A stretch of 64,000 bases of DNA from Dolichospermum flos-aquae CCAP 1403/13F. GTDB lineage: Bacteria; Cyanobacteriota; Cyanobacteriia; Cyanobacteriales; Nostocaceae. The stretch is taken from the NCBI RefSeq assembly GCF_012516395.1, contig NZ_CP051206.1, positions 2,214,501 to 2,278,500 on the forward strand, in the 5' to 3' direction. A program made the position numbers and the translations under genes. A model generated the notes under the pieces. That model had not been told where the DNA came from, searched no databases, and saw only the letters and a program-made list of their open reading frames with translations. Below, piece by piece: positions 30,473 through 39,709 of the stretch (positions within the stretch are counted from its first letter, which is position 1; each line of letters starts with the position of its first letter).

Positions 30473-30949
30473 TTAGCGTACTTGCATATGTACTGCATCG
30501 GAAATCGCGGGAATTTCCGCATACTTACCCATTAATGACTGAGCAACGGAATAAACAACTGCTGCTAATATCCCCATGAAAATGGTTGTATAAAGTGTTT
30601 GCATAGCAAATCCACTACCAGGAACTAATTTCACAATATCGGTCAAGATGCTACATAAAAAGATCACAATATCGAGAATGATGGCTTGCATCGTGTTAAA
30701 ACGAATAAAATGATTAATTTTCTCGTTTCTGACCACCAACAGCCACAAAGCAAAGAAAATAATCATTCCCGCATAACGGACACCATAGTAAATTCTTAAT
30801 AGTGGCAACAGGGGTAAAAATATCAGTCCTAACAGTGGAAAATCATTCATTAAAAACTGACCGAAAGCAAATACCTCAATCAAAGGCAGTAGATAAGGTA
30901 AACAGGCAAAAATTCGATCAGGGAAAGTTGTAGACCCGCGCCAAGACAT
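30473..30949 (-). CDS. Tic20 family membrane protein
   Basis: The 158-residue product has four hydrophobic segments, the pattern FACLPYLLPLIEVF near residue 13, and VVRNEKINHFIRFNTMQAI near 67, which is the signature of cyanobacterial Tic20/HOTT-type proteins. Plant Tic20 is a subunit of the chloroplast inner-envelope import complex; in cyanobacteria the role is unclear. Its end abuts the FAH-family gene on the other strand. Confidence 0.88.
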   Translation of the reverse strand: MSWRGSTTFPDRIFACLPYLLPLIEVFAFGQFLMNDFPLLGLIFLPLLPLLRIYYGVRYAGMIIFFALWLLVVRNEKINHFIRFNTMQAIILDIVIFLCSILTDIVKLVPGSGFAMQTLYTTIFMGILAAVVYSVAQSLMGKYAEIPAISDAVHMQVR

Positions 30950-31009
30950 TTTGTGTTCTCCTGTGGCTAAATTTTAACAGCTATTGAGCTTAGGATAACG
31001 CAGATGCTT

Positions 31010-31410
31010 GACCTTGCTGACAAATCACCAAATAGAACGAAAGGCACGGAAGCCACTTGGCAATAGATGCGTGGAGGAAGTGCCAACGGCGAATTTATTC
31101 GCCGTGACATGATAGAATTAATTAGCAAGTAGGAATAACCATCAACGCCAAGAAGTGTTTTATTAAGGAGAAACCCCTGATTTATCTCGTCTCGGCATAG
31201 CCGTGGCCTGGGTAAACAAGCAATGGTAAATCATGGAGCGTTTAACATTAAAAATTGATGGACTCACAAAAGCAGCAAAAAAATCAAAAGTAAGCGCAAT
31301 TGCAATACCTGTCGTACTGGTAGTTGTCTTGAGCGTCTAGGAGGATAATTGACTATCCTTTTTAAGCAGGTCTTAAAGAATCTGCGTGTCTTTAGACCGC
31401 AGAGTGTCAA
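31010..31410 (+). mobile_element. IS200/IS605-family remnant with right-end hairpin
   Basis: The right end, GAATCTGCGTGTCTTTAGAC followed by CGCAGAGTGTCAAC, forms a stem CTGCG/CGCAG around GTC-TTTA-GAC. It is closely related to the end at 50465-50495, with compensating changes in the stem. Upstream, stop-broken frames such as MRGGSANGEFIRRDM (31069-31130) resemble tails of TnpB-type proteins as I remember them. No intact tnpA or tnpB is present. The 35-codon frame at 31233-31340 is not supported as a gene. Confidence 0.55.
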
Positions 31411-31412
31411 CA

Positions 31413-31610
31413 TTATTCTACATTGGCGACACGAAAGCCCATAACGCACTCGTATTGATCTGGCTGTTGTTCTGTAAACTTATTAATTGCTTGACCACAG
31501 CGCAGTTTACCTCCACCCCAGCGAGGTTGTCCACTACCATTTGCTAGTAAACAAGACTGACAAACCTTTTCAGAGCTAAGGATTTGATTGTCCATTAAAA
31601 TGACTAACAT
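31413..31610 (-). CDS. Small conserved cysteine-containing protein
   Basis: The ATG at 31610 has a perfect AAGGAGG ribosome-binding site, so the protein is 65 residues: MLVILMDNQILSSEKVCQSC, then LRCGQAINKF, and ending with YECVMGFRVANVE. Four cysteines (C-x2-C, C, C) could bind a metal. I recognise it only as a small cyanobacterial hypothetical protein. Its stop codon is two bases from the IS200/IS605 remnant end, so the element appears to have landed just after the gene. Confidence 0.7.
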   Translation of the reverse strand: MLVILMDNQILSSEKVCQSCLLANGSGQPRWGGGKLRCGQAINKFTEQQPDQYECVMGFRVANVE

Positions 31611-31961
31611 CTCAACTCCTCCTTGTTGCAAATAGAGTCAGGAAGTAATCTAATGTTGGGTTACACTGTCGCTTCACCCAACCTACAAAGAATTGTAAGT
31701 TAATAAATCCACGTTCCTAACTAGATAATCTAGGTTTATTGTATCTTATATATCTTAGATTTTTGTAAGTTTGAGTACAAAATAATACATAAATTCAGGC
31801 TACCACGTTGATGAAAGTCAGTAATTCTTAAATAATGACGTTCCCAGTTCTCAAAGCTTTTCCGTCTAAATCCTATAATAAACAAGTTGCCTGATTTCTA
31901 ACTTTGGTAATAGGTTTAACCGCAATCTCGATTTTCGTCAACTGCCATAAGGATAATAAAC
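31611..31961. other. Gap upstream of glyA with a dispersed repeat
   Basis: A copy of the dispersed palindrome, TGTTGGGTTACACTGTCGCT then TCACCCAACCTAC, lies at about 31652-31685. The rest is AT-rich leader for the divergent small gene and glyA; no other feature is supported. Confidence 0.5.
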
Positions 31962-33245
31962 GTGACAAAAACTAATTCAGACCTGTTAAAAAACTCTGAT
32001 CCTGCTATTAATGAACTAATTAACCAAGAATTACAGCGTCAACGAGACCACTTGGAATTAATTGCGAGTGAAAACTTTACCTCTGCTGCGGTATTAGCTG
32101 CTCAAGGTTCAGTATTAACCAACAAATACGCTGAAGGATTACCAGGTAAACGCTATTATGGCGGTTGTGAGTTTGTTGACAAAATTGAACAAATAGCCAT
32201 TGACCGGGCTAAACAGCTATTTGGTGCGGCTCATGCCAATGTTCAACCCCATTCCGGCGCACAAGCTAATTTTGCCGTCTTCCTAACCCTGCTGCAACCA
32301 GGGGACACAATTATGGGTATGGACTTATCCCATGGAGGACACCTTACCCACGGTTCACCAGTGAACGTTTCTGGTAAATGGTTCCAAGTCCGTCATTATG
32401 GCGTAAGTAAAGAAACTGAACAATTAGACTATGACCAAATTCGTGATTTAGCTATCAAAGAACGGCCTAAACTCTTAATTTGTGGGTATTCAGCCTATCC
32501 TCGGATTATTGACTTTCAAAAGTTCCGCAGTATTGCTGATGAAGTTGGCGCGTACTTACTCGCAGATATTGCTCACATTGCTGGTTTAGTGGCGACTGGT
32601 CATCATCCCAACCCCCTGCCTTATTGTGATGTTGTCACAACTACAACTCATAAAACTTTACGTGGACCTCGCGGCGGCTTGATTTTGACTCGTGATGCAG
32701 AATTGGGTAAAAAGCTGGATAAATCAGTTTTCCCCGGTACTCAAGGTGGACCACTAGAACACGTGATTGCTGGTAAAGCTGTGGCTTTTGGTGAAGCTCT
32801 TAAACCTGAGTTTACAACTTATTCTGGCCAAGTGATTGAAAATGCCCGCGCTTTGGCTACTCAATTGCAAAACAGAGGATTCAAATTAGTGTCTAATGGC
32901 ACGGATAATCACTTAATGTTAGTAGATTTACGTTCTGTTGGTATGACTGGGAAGAAGGGAGATCAACTAGTCAGCAGTGTTAATATTACCGCCAATAAGA
33001 ATACAGTTCCTTTTGATACTGAATCACCTTTTGTTACCAGTGGTTTAAGATTGGGTTCTCCCGCTATGACTACTAGGGGTTTAGGTGTGGCAGAATTTAC
33101 GGAAGTTGGCAATATTATTGCTGATCGTTTACTTTCTCCAGATGCGGATACAGTCACTAAAGATTGTTTGATGCGAGTGGCGGCATTGTGCGATCGCTTC
33201 CCATTATATCCTCACTTGGAAATTCCTGTACCAGCCCTAGCTTAA
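31962..33245 (+). CDS. glyA: Serine hydroxymethyltransferase
   Basis: The 427-residue product begins at a GTG with an AAGGA site upstream. It contains the SHMT hallmarks LIASENFTS (~28), [23 protein letters not shown], the PLP-binding lysine in [13 protein letters not shown] (~230) and FPGTQGGP. It interconverts serine and glycine with tetrahydrofolate as one-carbon carrier, and in cyanobacteria also handles photorespiratory glycine. The gene is monocistronic and followed by an intrinsic terminator. Confidence 0.98.
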   Translation: MTKTNSDLLKNSDPAINELINQELQRQRDHLELIASENFTSAAVLAAQGSVLTNKYAEGLPGKRYYGGCEFVDKIEQIAIDRAKQLFGAAHANVQPHSGAQANFAVFLTLLQPGDTIMGMDLSHGGHLTHGSPVNVSGKWFQVRHYGVSKETEQLDYDQIRDLAIKERPKLLICGYSAYPRIIDFQKFRSIADEVGAYLLADIAHIAGLVATGHHPNPLPYCDVVTTTTHKTLRGPRGGLILTRDAELGKKLDKSVFPGTQGGPLEHVIAGKAVAFGEALKPEFTTYSGQVIENARALATQLQNRGFKLVSNGTDNHLMLVDLRSVGMTGKKGDQLVSSVNITANKNTVPFDTESPFVTSGLRLGSPAMTTRGLGVAEFTEVGNIIADRLLSPDADTVTKDCLMRVAALCDRFPLYPHLEIPVPALA

Positions 33246-33250
33246 TAAAC

Positions 33251-33300
33251 TTTGGATTTTGGGTTATTGATACTGATCCAAAATCCAAAATTTGGTTTTT
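33251..33300 (+). terminator. Intrinsic terminator after glyA
   Basis: TTTGGATTTTGG at 33251 pairs with CCAAAATCCAAA at 33278, and the tract ends with TTTTT at 33296. It lies a few bases after the glyA stop. Confidence 0.75.
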
Positions 33301-33348
33301 AAACCGACTATTTTTGCTTTATTTGTTCTATCGCACTGGACAGGGTAG

Positions 33349-34881
33349 TTATTGCATTCTATCAATTGTCCGATATTGAATTGCTTCGGCTACGTGCTGG
33401 GGTTTAAGGTTTTCATCTGCTGCTAAATCTGCTATAGTTCGTGCTACTTTAAGAATGCGATCGCTTGCTCTTGCGGATAACCCTAATTTCCTAATTGCTG
33501 CTTCTAATAAAGTCCGACTAGCATCATCTAAATTACACCATTTTTGTAAATGACGACTTTGCATTTGAGCATTACATTGTAAATCTTCTTCTTTTTGAAA
33601 TCGAATCATAGCCAATTCTCGTGCTTTTTTCACTCTTTCTGCTACAGATTTTGACGCTTCTCCCGTTGGTTGTTGAGTAATTTCTTCGGGTTTCAAACGA
33701 TTTACTGCTACTTGCAAATCAATTCTATCCATTAATGGTCCAGACAATTTTGCCCAATATTGTTCCCGTTGTCGAGGTGAACAAGTACATCCTTGAATTG
33801 TATCACCATAATAACCGCAAGGACAGGGATTTGTACTGGCTACTAATGTAAATTGTGCCGGAAAAGTGACAGATTGTTTAGTTCTAGAAATTGTCACAAA
33901 ACCATCTTCCAAAGGTTGACGTAAAAACTCCAAAACATCTCTTTTAAATTCTGTTAATTCATCTAAAAAAAGTACACCTCTATGAGATAATGAAATTTCG
34001 CCAGGACGAGGAAAAGTACCACCACCAACTAAAGATGGACCAGATGCGGAATGGTGGGGACTTCTAAAAGGTCTTTCTCTAACTAATGAACCTCGATTTT
34101 TCAACAATCCAGCCACAGAATGAATGCGTGTTACTTCCAAAGATTCAGGAAAACTTAAAGGTGGTAAAATTCCCGATAATCGCCGTGCTAACATCGTTTT
34201 TCCGCTTCCTGGTGGTCCAACGAAAATCAAATTGTGTCCTCCCGCAGCCGCAATTTCTAAAGCCCTGCGGGCGTGCGCTTGTCCTTTAATATCTTGCAAA
34301 TCTGCTAAATTTAAAGATGTTTCTTGGGTAGTTTCTACTGCTTTATTTAACTGGACAGGTTTATATTTTTTAGGATTATTTAATAAGTCCACTACATCAG
34401 CAATATCTTTACAACCATAAACCATTAAACCTTCAACAACAGCGGCTTCTTGGGCATTATCAACAGGAACAACTAAACCTGTAATTCCCATCTTTTTTGC
34501 AGTTGCAGCAATAGGTAAAACACCAGCAACAGGACGCAAACTACCATCTAAAGAAACTTCCCCCAAAAATAAAAAATCTCCTAACAAATCGGCGTTAACT
34601 TGTTCAGAAGCTGCTAAAATTCCCACACTAATTGGTAAATCAAAAGCGGGTCCCTCTTTCCTCAAATCTGCGGGAGTTAGGTTAATGACAATTTTCCGGA
34701 TGGGAAAAGCAAAACCCGCATTTTTCAAAGTTGCTTTTACCCGTTCTTTAGATTCTTGAATTGCGGAATCTGGTAAACCTAAAATCACAATTCCCGGTAA
34801 ACCACCGGAAACATCAACTTCTACTCCCACTTTTACAGCGTCAATCCCGATGATAGATGCACTCCAAACTCTAGCCAGCAT
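33349..34881 (-). CDS. YifB/ComM family Mg-chelatase-like AAA+ ATPase
   Basis: The 510-residue protein has an N-terminal Lon-protease-like domain (VEVDVSGGLPGIVILGLPDS split near residue 22), Walker A GPPGSGKTMLA near 223, Walker B FLDELTEF and a C-terminal Mg_chelatase_C domain with SARASDRILKVARTIADL. ComM is a branch-migration helicase that extends recombination tracts in natural transformation. A comF-like gene, also competence-linked, is at 40848 but not adjacent. The gene is convergent with glyA. Confidence 0.94.
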   Translation of the reverse strand: MLARVWSASIIGIDAVKVGVEVDVSGGLPGIVILGLPDSAIQESKERVKATLKNAGFAFPIRKIVINLTPADLRKEGPAFDLPISVGILAASEQVNADLLGDFLFLGEVSLDGSLRPVAGVLPIAATAKKMGITGLVVPVDNAQEAAVVEGLMVYGCKDIADVVDLLNNPKKYKPVQLNKAVETTQETSLNLADLQDIKGQAHARRALEIAAAGGHNLIFVGPPGSGKTMLARRLSGILPPLSFPESLEVTRIHSVAGLLKNRGSLVRERPFRSPHHSASGPSLVGGGTFPRPGEISLSHRGVLFLDELTEFKRDVLEFLRQPLEDGFVTISRTKQSVTFPAQFTLVASTNPCPCGYYGDTIQGCTCSPRQREQYWAKLSGPLMDRIDLQVAVNRLKPEEITQQPTGEASKSVAERVKKARELAMIRFQKEEDLQCNAQMQSRHLQKWCNLDDASRTLLEAAIRKLGLSARASDRILKVARTIADLAADENLKPQHVAEAIQYRTIDRMQ

Positions 34882-35046
34882 TTTTTATATATCAATAAAC
34901 CTTGATCATATCAAAGCAGATTTTTGGGTGCATTAACAATGAGTGAAATCACCCAAGAGGATTGTTAATATAATAATAGCGGTTAGATGATGTGATGCCA
35001 CGATAATTGATTTAGAATAATTACAATTCACTTAACTCAAACGATA

Positions 35047-35610
35047 ATGGTTCAAACTCCCACTAAACTCCTAACCTTAGATGAATTTCTCAAACAGCCA
35101 GAAACCAAACCAGCCAGCGAATTTATAGACAGTAAAATTATCCAAAAACCTATGCCTCAAGGAAAACACAGCACGGTGCAACTTGATCTCGGTGCTGATA
35201 TCAATATAGCTCTCAAACCCCAGCATATCGCTCGTGCTTATTCGGAACTGCGCTGTACCTTTGGGAGTAAATCTATTGTTCCTGATATCGCAGTTTTTAC
35301 TTGGGAACGTATTCCCCGTGACGAAAATGGTAAAGTATCTAATACCTTTGCACTCGCACCAGACTGGACAATTGAAATTCTTTCTCCTGATCAAAGTCAA
35401 ACTAAAGTTGTTCGCAATATCCTTCATTGTCTCACTCATGGGACTCAAATGGGGTGGTTGATTGACCCAGAAGAAGAATTAGTATTTGTTTATTTTAGCA
35501 ATCGTACCATTGAAGTTTTTGAAGTTGCAAGCGATCGCCTACCTGTTCCCCATTTTGCAGAGTCCTTTAAGCTAACAATTGGTCAACTTTTTAGTTGGTT
35601 AAGCGAATAG
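35047..35610 (+). CDS. Uma2 family endonuclease-fold protein
   Basis: The 187-residue protein is a close paralogue of the one at 15794: it shares LTLDEFLKQPETKPASEF, the QKPMPQGKHS stretch, RCTFGSKSIVPDIAVFTWER and IEILSPDQSQTKVVRNIL. The Asp and Glu of the PD-(D/E)XK-like core are present. Its biological substrate is unknown. It stands divergent from the comM-like gene and upstream of an Rpn-type gene. Confidence 0.88.
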   Translation: MVQTPTKLLTLDEFLKQPETKPASEFIDSKIIQKPMPQGKHSTVQLDLGADINIALKPQHIARAYSELRCTFGSKSIVPDIAVFTWERIPRDENGKVSNTFALAPDWTIEILSPDQSQTKVVRNILHCLTHGTQMGWLIDPEEELVFVYFSNRTIEVFEVASDRLPVPHFAESFKLTIGQLFSWLSE

Positions 35611-35674
35611 CAAAACATGACAAATTATCTGCGTTTTTACCTTTTATACTCGTGATAGTTGAGATTTGAACTTG

Positions 35675-36544
35675 TTATGAGAAACTTTGGAGTATGTGTT
35701 TTAGTTCCTCTAAACTTTCAACGGTGAGAATCGAGCGTTGAATTGTTTTTAGTGTCTCAAGATCAGATATTTCTGATATTTTCGGCATGAATTTTAATCC
35801 TTCATTACCAAATTTTACTTCTAAACATAACTCAATGCTTGAGAGTCTATCTTTCTTTTCTCCTTTTTGTTCTCCTTGCTGTTCTCCTTGTTGCAATATT
35901 TCCTGATACCAAGGTGATTCGCGTAAAACTGTCATATCCCACCTCATAATTTCTTGAACTAAGGAACTATCTAATACAAACGTAGCAGAAAAAGCAAGAA
36001 CCGTTTCTAATTGATTTAATTGTTCATCAGCTTGCAATAAACGCAATGCTTCCCGAATTATAGATTCATCTTCACCACCTTTGAGAATCGGCACAAAAGG
36101 CAGTAGAGACGGTAAAGGTTGTTCTAAGGCAATTTTAACATCTACTTCCCACAGGTTAATTACTCGGTAATCTTGACGCACTTCTAAACCAGCAAGATTA
36201 GATTCAAATCGTGTTGGGATTTCAGCATCACCTGTTTTGAGAATGTTAATTAGTACAGGATATGTGGGTAATTTATATTTTTCTTCAGCTAATCCTGCAT
36301 AAGCTCGCATCCTTCGCGGCAGTTCTGACTTATACCGCAATTGCAATTCATTGAGAACCATAAATTCCCCATATTCTTTACTTTCAGCACGGATAAGTAC
36401 ATCACTTTCCCTACTAATCCATTGAAATTCAGAATTGAGAATTTCCCCAGCAACCACATCCGGGATTTGCGTTACCCATTTTACCCAATTATTGGGTGCA
36501 AGACTAATTAAGCGTTTGGTACTAACATCCGCAGGTTTGGCCAT
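35675..36544 (-). CDS. Rpn/COG5464-like (transposase_31-type) protein
   Basis: The ATG at 36544 gives MAKPADVSTKRLISLAPNNW, the usual start of this cyanobacterial group; a longer frame adds nine residues. The protein of 289 residues has the nuclease-like stretch SRESDVLIRA followed by GEFMVLNELQLRY (D and E-x-Q), a pattern of PD-(D/E)XK enzymes of the Rpn/DUF4351 type. A short repeat GEQQGEQKGEKK precedes a C-terminal helical domain. Rpn proteins promote recombination in E. coli, but the role of this relative is unknown. Confidence 0.75.
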   Translation of the reverse strand: MAKPADVSTKRLISLAPNNWVKWVTQIPDVVAGEILNSEFQWISRESDVLIRAESKEYGEFMVLNELQLRYKSELPRRMRAYAGLAEEKYKLPTYPVLINILKTGDAEIPTRFESNLAGLEVRQDYRVINLWEVDVKIALEQPLPSLLPFVPILKGGEDESIIREALRLLQADEQLNQLETVLAFSATFVLDSSLVQEIMRWDMTVLRESPWYQEILQQGEQQGEQKGEKKDRLSSIELCLEVKFGNEGLKFMPKISEISDLETLKTIQRSILTVESLEELKHILQSFS

Positions 36545-36634
36545 AAAACTATAAATGCACTGACTACACAATAGCTTAACTTTTTATCGCCTGTTCCAGC
36601 GATCGCTTAAAATCTTGAGCAGATGAGTAAGTAA

Positions 36635-36991
<357 letters not shown>

Positions 36992-37019
36992 ATTTTACAT
37001 CTGAAATAGTCCAGAACTC

Positions 37020-37055
37020 CTGTGGGGTGGGCATCCTGCCCGCCTAATTATCACA
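37020..37055. repeat. Dispersed GTGGGGTGGGCATCCTGCCC repeat
   Basis: The sequence TGTGGGGTGGGCATCCTGCC and its relatives at 56283, 61719 and (shorter) 28960 form a dispersed repeat with an internal GGGC/GCCC palindrome. It lies in the psbA upstream region, 70 bases before the proposed -35 box. Confidence 0.65.
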
Positions 37056-37125
37056 ATAGCTGCTGTTAATCCCATGATATCAGAAAAACTAATGACTTTC
37101 ATAACTAATACCTACTTTAAATAGC

Positions 37126-37154
37126 TTTACAAATCGAAACATAAAGCTTAATAT
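37126..37154 (+). promoter_or_regulatory. Candidate sigma-70-type promoter of psbA
   Basis: TTTACA (37126-37131) and TAATAT (37149-37154) are separated by exactly 17 bases, matching the housekeeping consensus well. Transcription would start near 37161 and give a leader of about 50 bases. The leader holds a small stem GGTAG/CTACC around 37166-37181, which may influence stability or ribosome access. Confidence 0.65.
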
Positions 37155-37214
37155 AAATTCATGAGGTAGAAACACCTACCAAAACATACATAACTCAAAC
37201 GCAATTATAAACAC

Positions 37215-38297
37215 ATGACAACTACCTTACAACAGCGCGAAAGTGCTAACGTATGGAATCGCTTCTGCGAATGGATCACCAGCACTGACAACCGTTTATA
37301 TATCGGTTGGTTCGGAGTATTAATGATCCCTACCCTCCTCGCTGCAATTACTTGCTTTGTAATTGCATTTATCGCTGCTCCTCCCGTGGACATTGACGGT
37401 ATCCGCGAACCAGTTGCAGGTTCTCTACTCTACGGAAACAACATCATCTCCGGTGCAGTAGTTCCTTCCTCCAACGCTATCGGTTTACACTTCTACCCTA
37501 TTTGGGAATCTGCTTCTTTAGATGAGTGGTTGTATAACGGCGGTCCTTACCAGTTAGTAGTATTCCACTTCTTGATCGGCGTATTCTGCTACCTCGGTCG
37601 TGAATGGGAACTTTCTTACCGCTTAGGAATGCGTCCTTGGATTTGCCTAGCATTCTCCGCACCTGTAGCTGCTGCTACCGCAGTATTCTTGATCTACCCA
37701 ATCGGTCAAGGTTCATTCTCAGACGGTATGCCTTTAGGTATCTCTGGAACATTCAACTTCATGATCGTGTTCCAAGCAGAACACAACATCTTGATGCACC
37801 CCTTCCATATGTTAGGTGTAGCTGGTGTCTTCGGTGGTTCTTTGTTCTCTGCAATGCACGGTTCACTTGTGACTTCTTCCTTGGTTAAAGAAACAACCGA
37901 AAACGAATCACAAAACTACGGTTATAAATTCGGTCAAGAAGAAGAAACCTATAACATCGTTGCTGCTCACGGTTACTTCGGTCGCTTGATTTTCCAATAC
38001 GCTTCCTTCAACAACAGCCGTCAACTACACTTCTTACTAGCTGCTTGGCCTGTAATTGGTATCTGGTTCACAGCTTTGGGTGTTAGCACAATGGCGTTTA
38101 ACCTCAACGGTTTTAACTTCAACCAATCCGTCATGGATTCTCAAGGTCGCGTTATTGCTACCTGGGCTGACGTAATCAACCGCGCTAACTTAGGTATGGA
38201 AGTAATGCACGAGCGTAACGCTCACAACTTCCCTCTAGATTTGGCTGCTGCTGATGTTGCTCCTGTTGCTTTAAGCGCTCCTGCAATCAACGGTTAA
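37215..38297 (+). CDS. psbA: Photosystem II reaction-centre protein D1
   Basis: The 360-residue protein has the five membrane helices of D1 with the expected ligands: Tyr161 region, Asp170 in FSDGMP, His190 in FQAEHN, His198 in HPFHMLG and the QB pocket around [12 protein letters not shown]. Counting gives Glu at position 130 (LGREWEL), the form linked to the high-light or stress-type D1:2 copies rather than the Gln130 D1:1 form. The C-terminus after Ala344 is a 16-residue extension removed by CtpA. Codons are strongly biased, as in highly expressed genes. An intrinsic terminator follows. Confidence 0.98.
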   Translation: MTTTLQQRESANVWNRFCEWITSTDNRLYIGWFGVLMIPTLLAAITCFVIAFIAAPPVDIDGIREPVAGSLLYGNNIISGAVVPSSNAIGLHFYPIWESASLDEWLYNGGPYQLVVFHFLIGVFCYLGREWELSYRLGMRPWICLAFSAPVAAATAVFLIYPIGQGSFSDGMPLGISGTFNFMIVFQAEHNILMHPFHMLGVAGVFGGSLFSAMHGSLVTSSLVKETTENESQNYGYKFGQEEETYNIVAAHGYFGRLIFQYASFNNSRQLHFLLAAWPVIGIWFTALGVSTMAFNLNGFNFNQSVMDSQGRVIATWADVINRANLGMEVMHERNAHNFPLDLAAADVAPVALSAPAING

Positions 38298-38316
38298 TAA
38301 CTAGAGTCTAGTTAAA

Positions 38317-38350
38317 TAAAAAACGCTCTCCACGAGGGGGGCGTTTTTAT
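38317..38350 (+). terminator. Intrinsic terminator of psbA
   Basis: AAAAAACGCTCTC and GGGGGGCGTTTTT form a stem around a short CACGA loop, with T-run, 20 bases after the stop codon. Confidence 0.9.
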
Positions 38351-38443
38351 TATGAAAAATAAATTATTGTTAATCAGAGTTTGAATTATAATATTTGTGC
38401 TAGAAAAGGAAAACGAAGTAAATACAGCAAATAAAGATGATAT

Positions 38444-39709
38444 ATGAGTCAAATAAAAGTTAAAAATTTCGGACCAATTAAATCAGGTTTCGCAGAAAAT
38501 AATGGATTTATAGACATTCGTAAAATTACTGTTTTTATCGGTAATCAAGGAACGGGAAAAAGTAGTATCGCTAAACTAATTTCAACATTAAGTTGGTTGG
38601 AAAAACAGTTGTATCGTGGAAATTTAGAAATAAAATATGTAAAAAACTATAATAGGTTTATTAGAACATATTGTAACTATCATAACTTGAAGAATTATTT
38701 CTTGCCAGAAACTGAAATTGAATATGTAGGAAATGCTTTTTCTTTTTATTTCCAAGAGGGAAAATTAAAAGTTTTTCCTATGATTAAACAATTAGATCTG
38801 TTTTCTAATAATAATAGTCCCCAAGAATATATTGTACCTAAAATTATGTATGTACCAGCAGAAAGAAACTTTTTTAGTGTTGTCAAGGGGGCTGAAAAAG
38901 TAAAAGAATTACCTCAATCATTATCTACTTTTTTTGAGGAATTAGAGCGTTCACAGCAGGAATTATCAGAAAGTTTGACTTTACCAGTGGGTGATGTAAA
39001 GTTGGAATTTGATCAAAAAGATAATACTTTAAATATTATAGGAAGTGATTATAAATTAAATATTTCCGAATCTTCAAGCGGGTTTCAATCTTTTATTCCT
39101 TTGTTTTTAGTTTCTAGAAATATTGCGTTATCTATTGGTCAAAATCAAGATTCTTCCCAAAATGAACTTAGTGGAGAAGAACAACAAAGATTAAAAACAG
39201 AAATTGAAAAAATCCTATCCAATGATAATCTTTCTGAGGAATTTAAAAAAGCTGCTTTGGAAGTATTATCTTCTAAATATAAAAATGAATGTTTTTTAAA
39301 TATTGTTGAAGAAATAGAACAAAATCTGTTTCCCAAATCGCAAAAAGACGTTTTATATAAATTGTTAGAATTTGCTAACCTTACAGAAGGTAATACACTA
39401 ATTCTCACTACCCACAGTCCTTATATTATTAATTATCTGACATTAGCAATCAAGGGATATCAGGTTTTACAGAAAATTCTAGATTTACCAAACAGCAATT
39501 TACTAAAGGAACAACTAGAAAATATTGTTCCTCAAGCATCTTGTGTATCTGATGAGGATTCAATTGTATATGAATTAACAGAGACAGGGGAAATTATCAA
39601 ACTTTCTACTTATGAAGGATTACCTACTGATGAAAATTATCTCAATTCTTTCTTAGCAGAGACTAATAACCTTTTTGATGATTTACTAGAAATTGAGGAA
39701 CAAATATGA
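38444..39709 (+). CDS. AAA-type ATPase (AAA_15/21-like) of a second two-gene cassette
   Basis: This 421-residue protein starts MSQIKVKNFGPIKSG, as in SMC/OLD-like ATPases. Walker A is FIGNQGTGKSS (~31-41), a degenerate signature SSSGFQS is near residue 210, the Walker B region reads NIVEEIEQNLFP (~287), where EEPEQ is usual, and the H-loop is TTHSPYI (~322). The C-terminal ~90 residues are specific to this protein. It overlaps the next gene by 4 bases (ATGA). The pairing with a nuclease-like partner fits a defence-type module, but this is architecture-based inference. Composition is AT-richer than neighbouring psbA. Confidence 0.8.
   Translation: MSQIKVKNFGPIKSGFAENNGFIDIRKITVFIGNQGTGKSSIAKLISTLSWLEKQLYRGNLEIKYVKNYNRFIRTYCNYHNLKNYFLPETEIEYVGNAFSFYFQEGKLKVFPMIKQLDLFSNNNSPQEYIVPKIMYVPAERNFFSVVKGAEKVKELPQSLSTFFEELERSQQELSESLTLPVGDVKLEFDQKDNTLNIIGSDYKLNISESSSGFQSFIPLFLVSRNIALSIGQNQDSSQNELSGEEQQRLKTEIEKILSNDNLSEEFKKAALEVLSSKYKNECFLNIVEEIEQNLFPKSQKDVLYKLLEFANLTEGNTLILTTHSPYIINYLTLAIKGYQVLQKILDLPNSNLLKEQLENIVPQASCVSDEDSIVYELTETGEIIKLSTYEGLPTDENYLNSFLAETNNLFDDLLEIEEQI

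Noticed and set aside
31233-31340. A 35-codon frame (MERLTLKIDG start) in the IS remnant
   Set aside because: It lies in a decayed IS200/IS605 segment that is likely RNA-structured or non-coding, has no clear ribosome-binding site and no recognisable family.
34086-34420. Plus-strand frames opposite the comM-like gene
   Set aside because: They mirror conserved codons of the ATPase and have no independent support.
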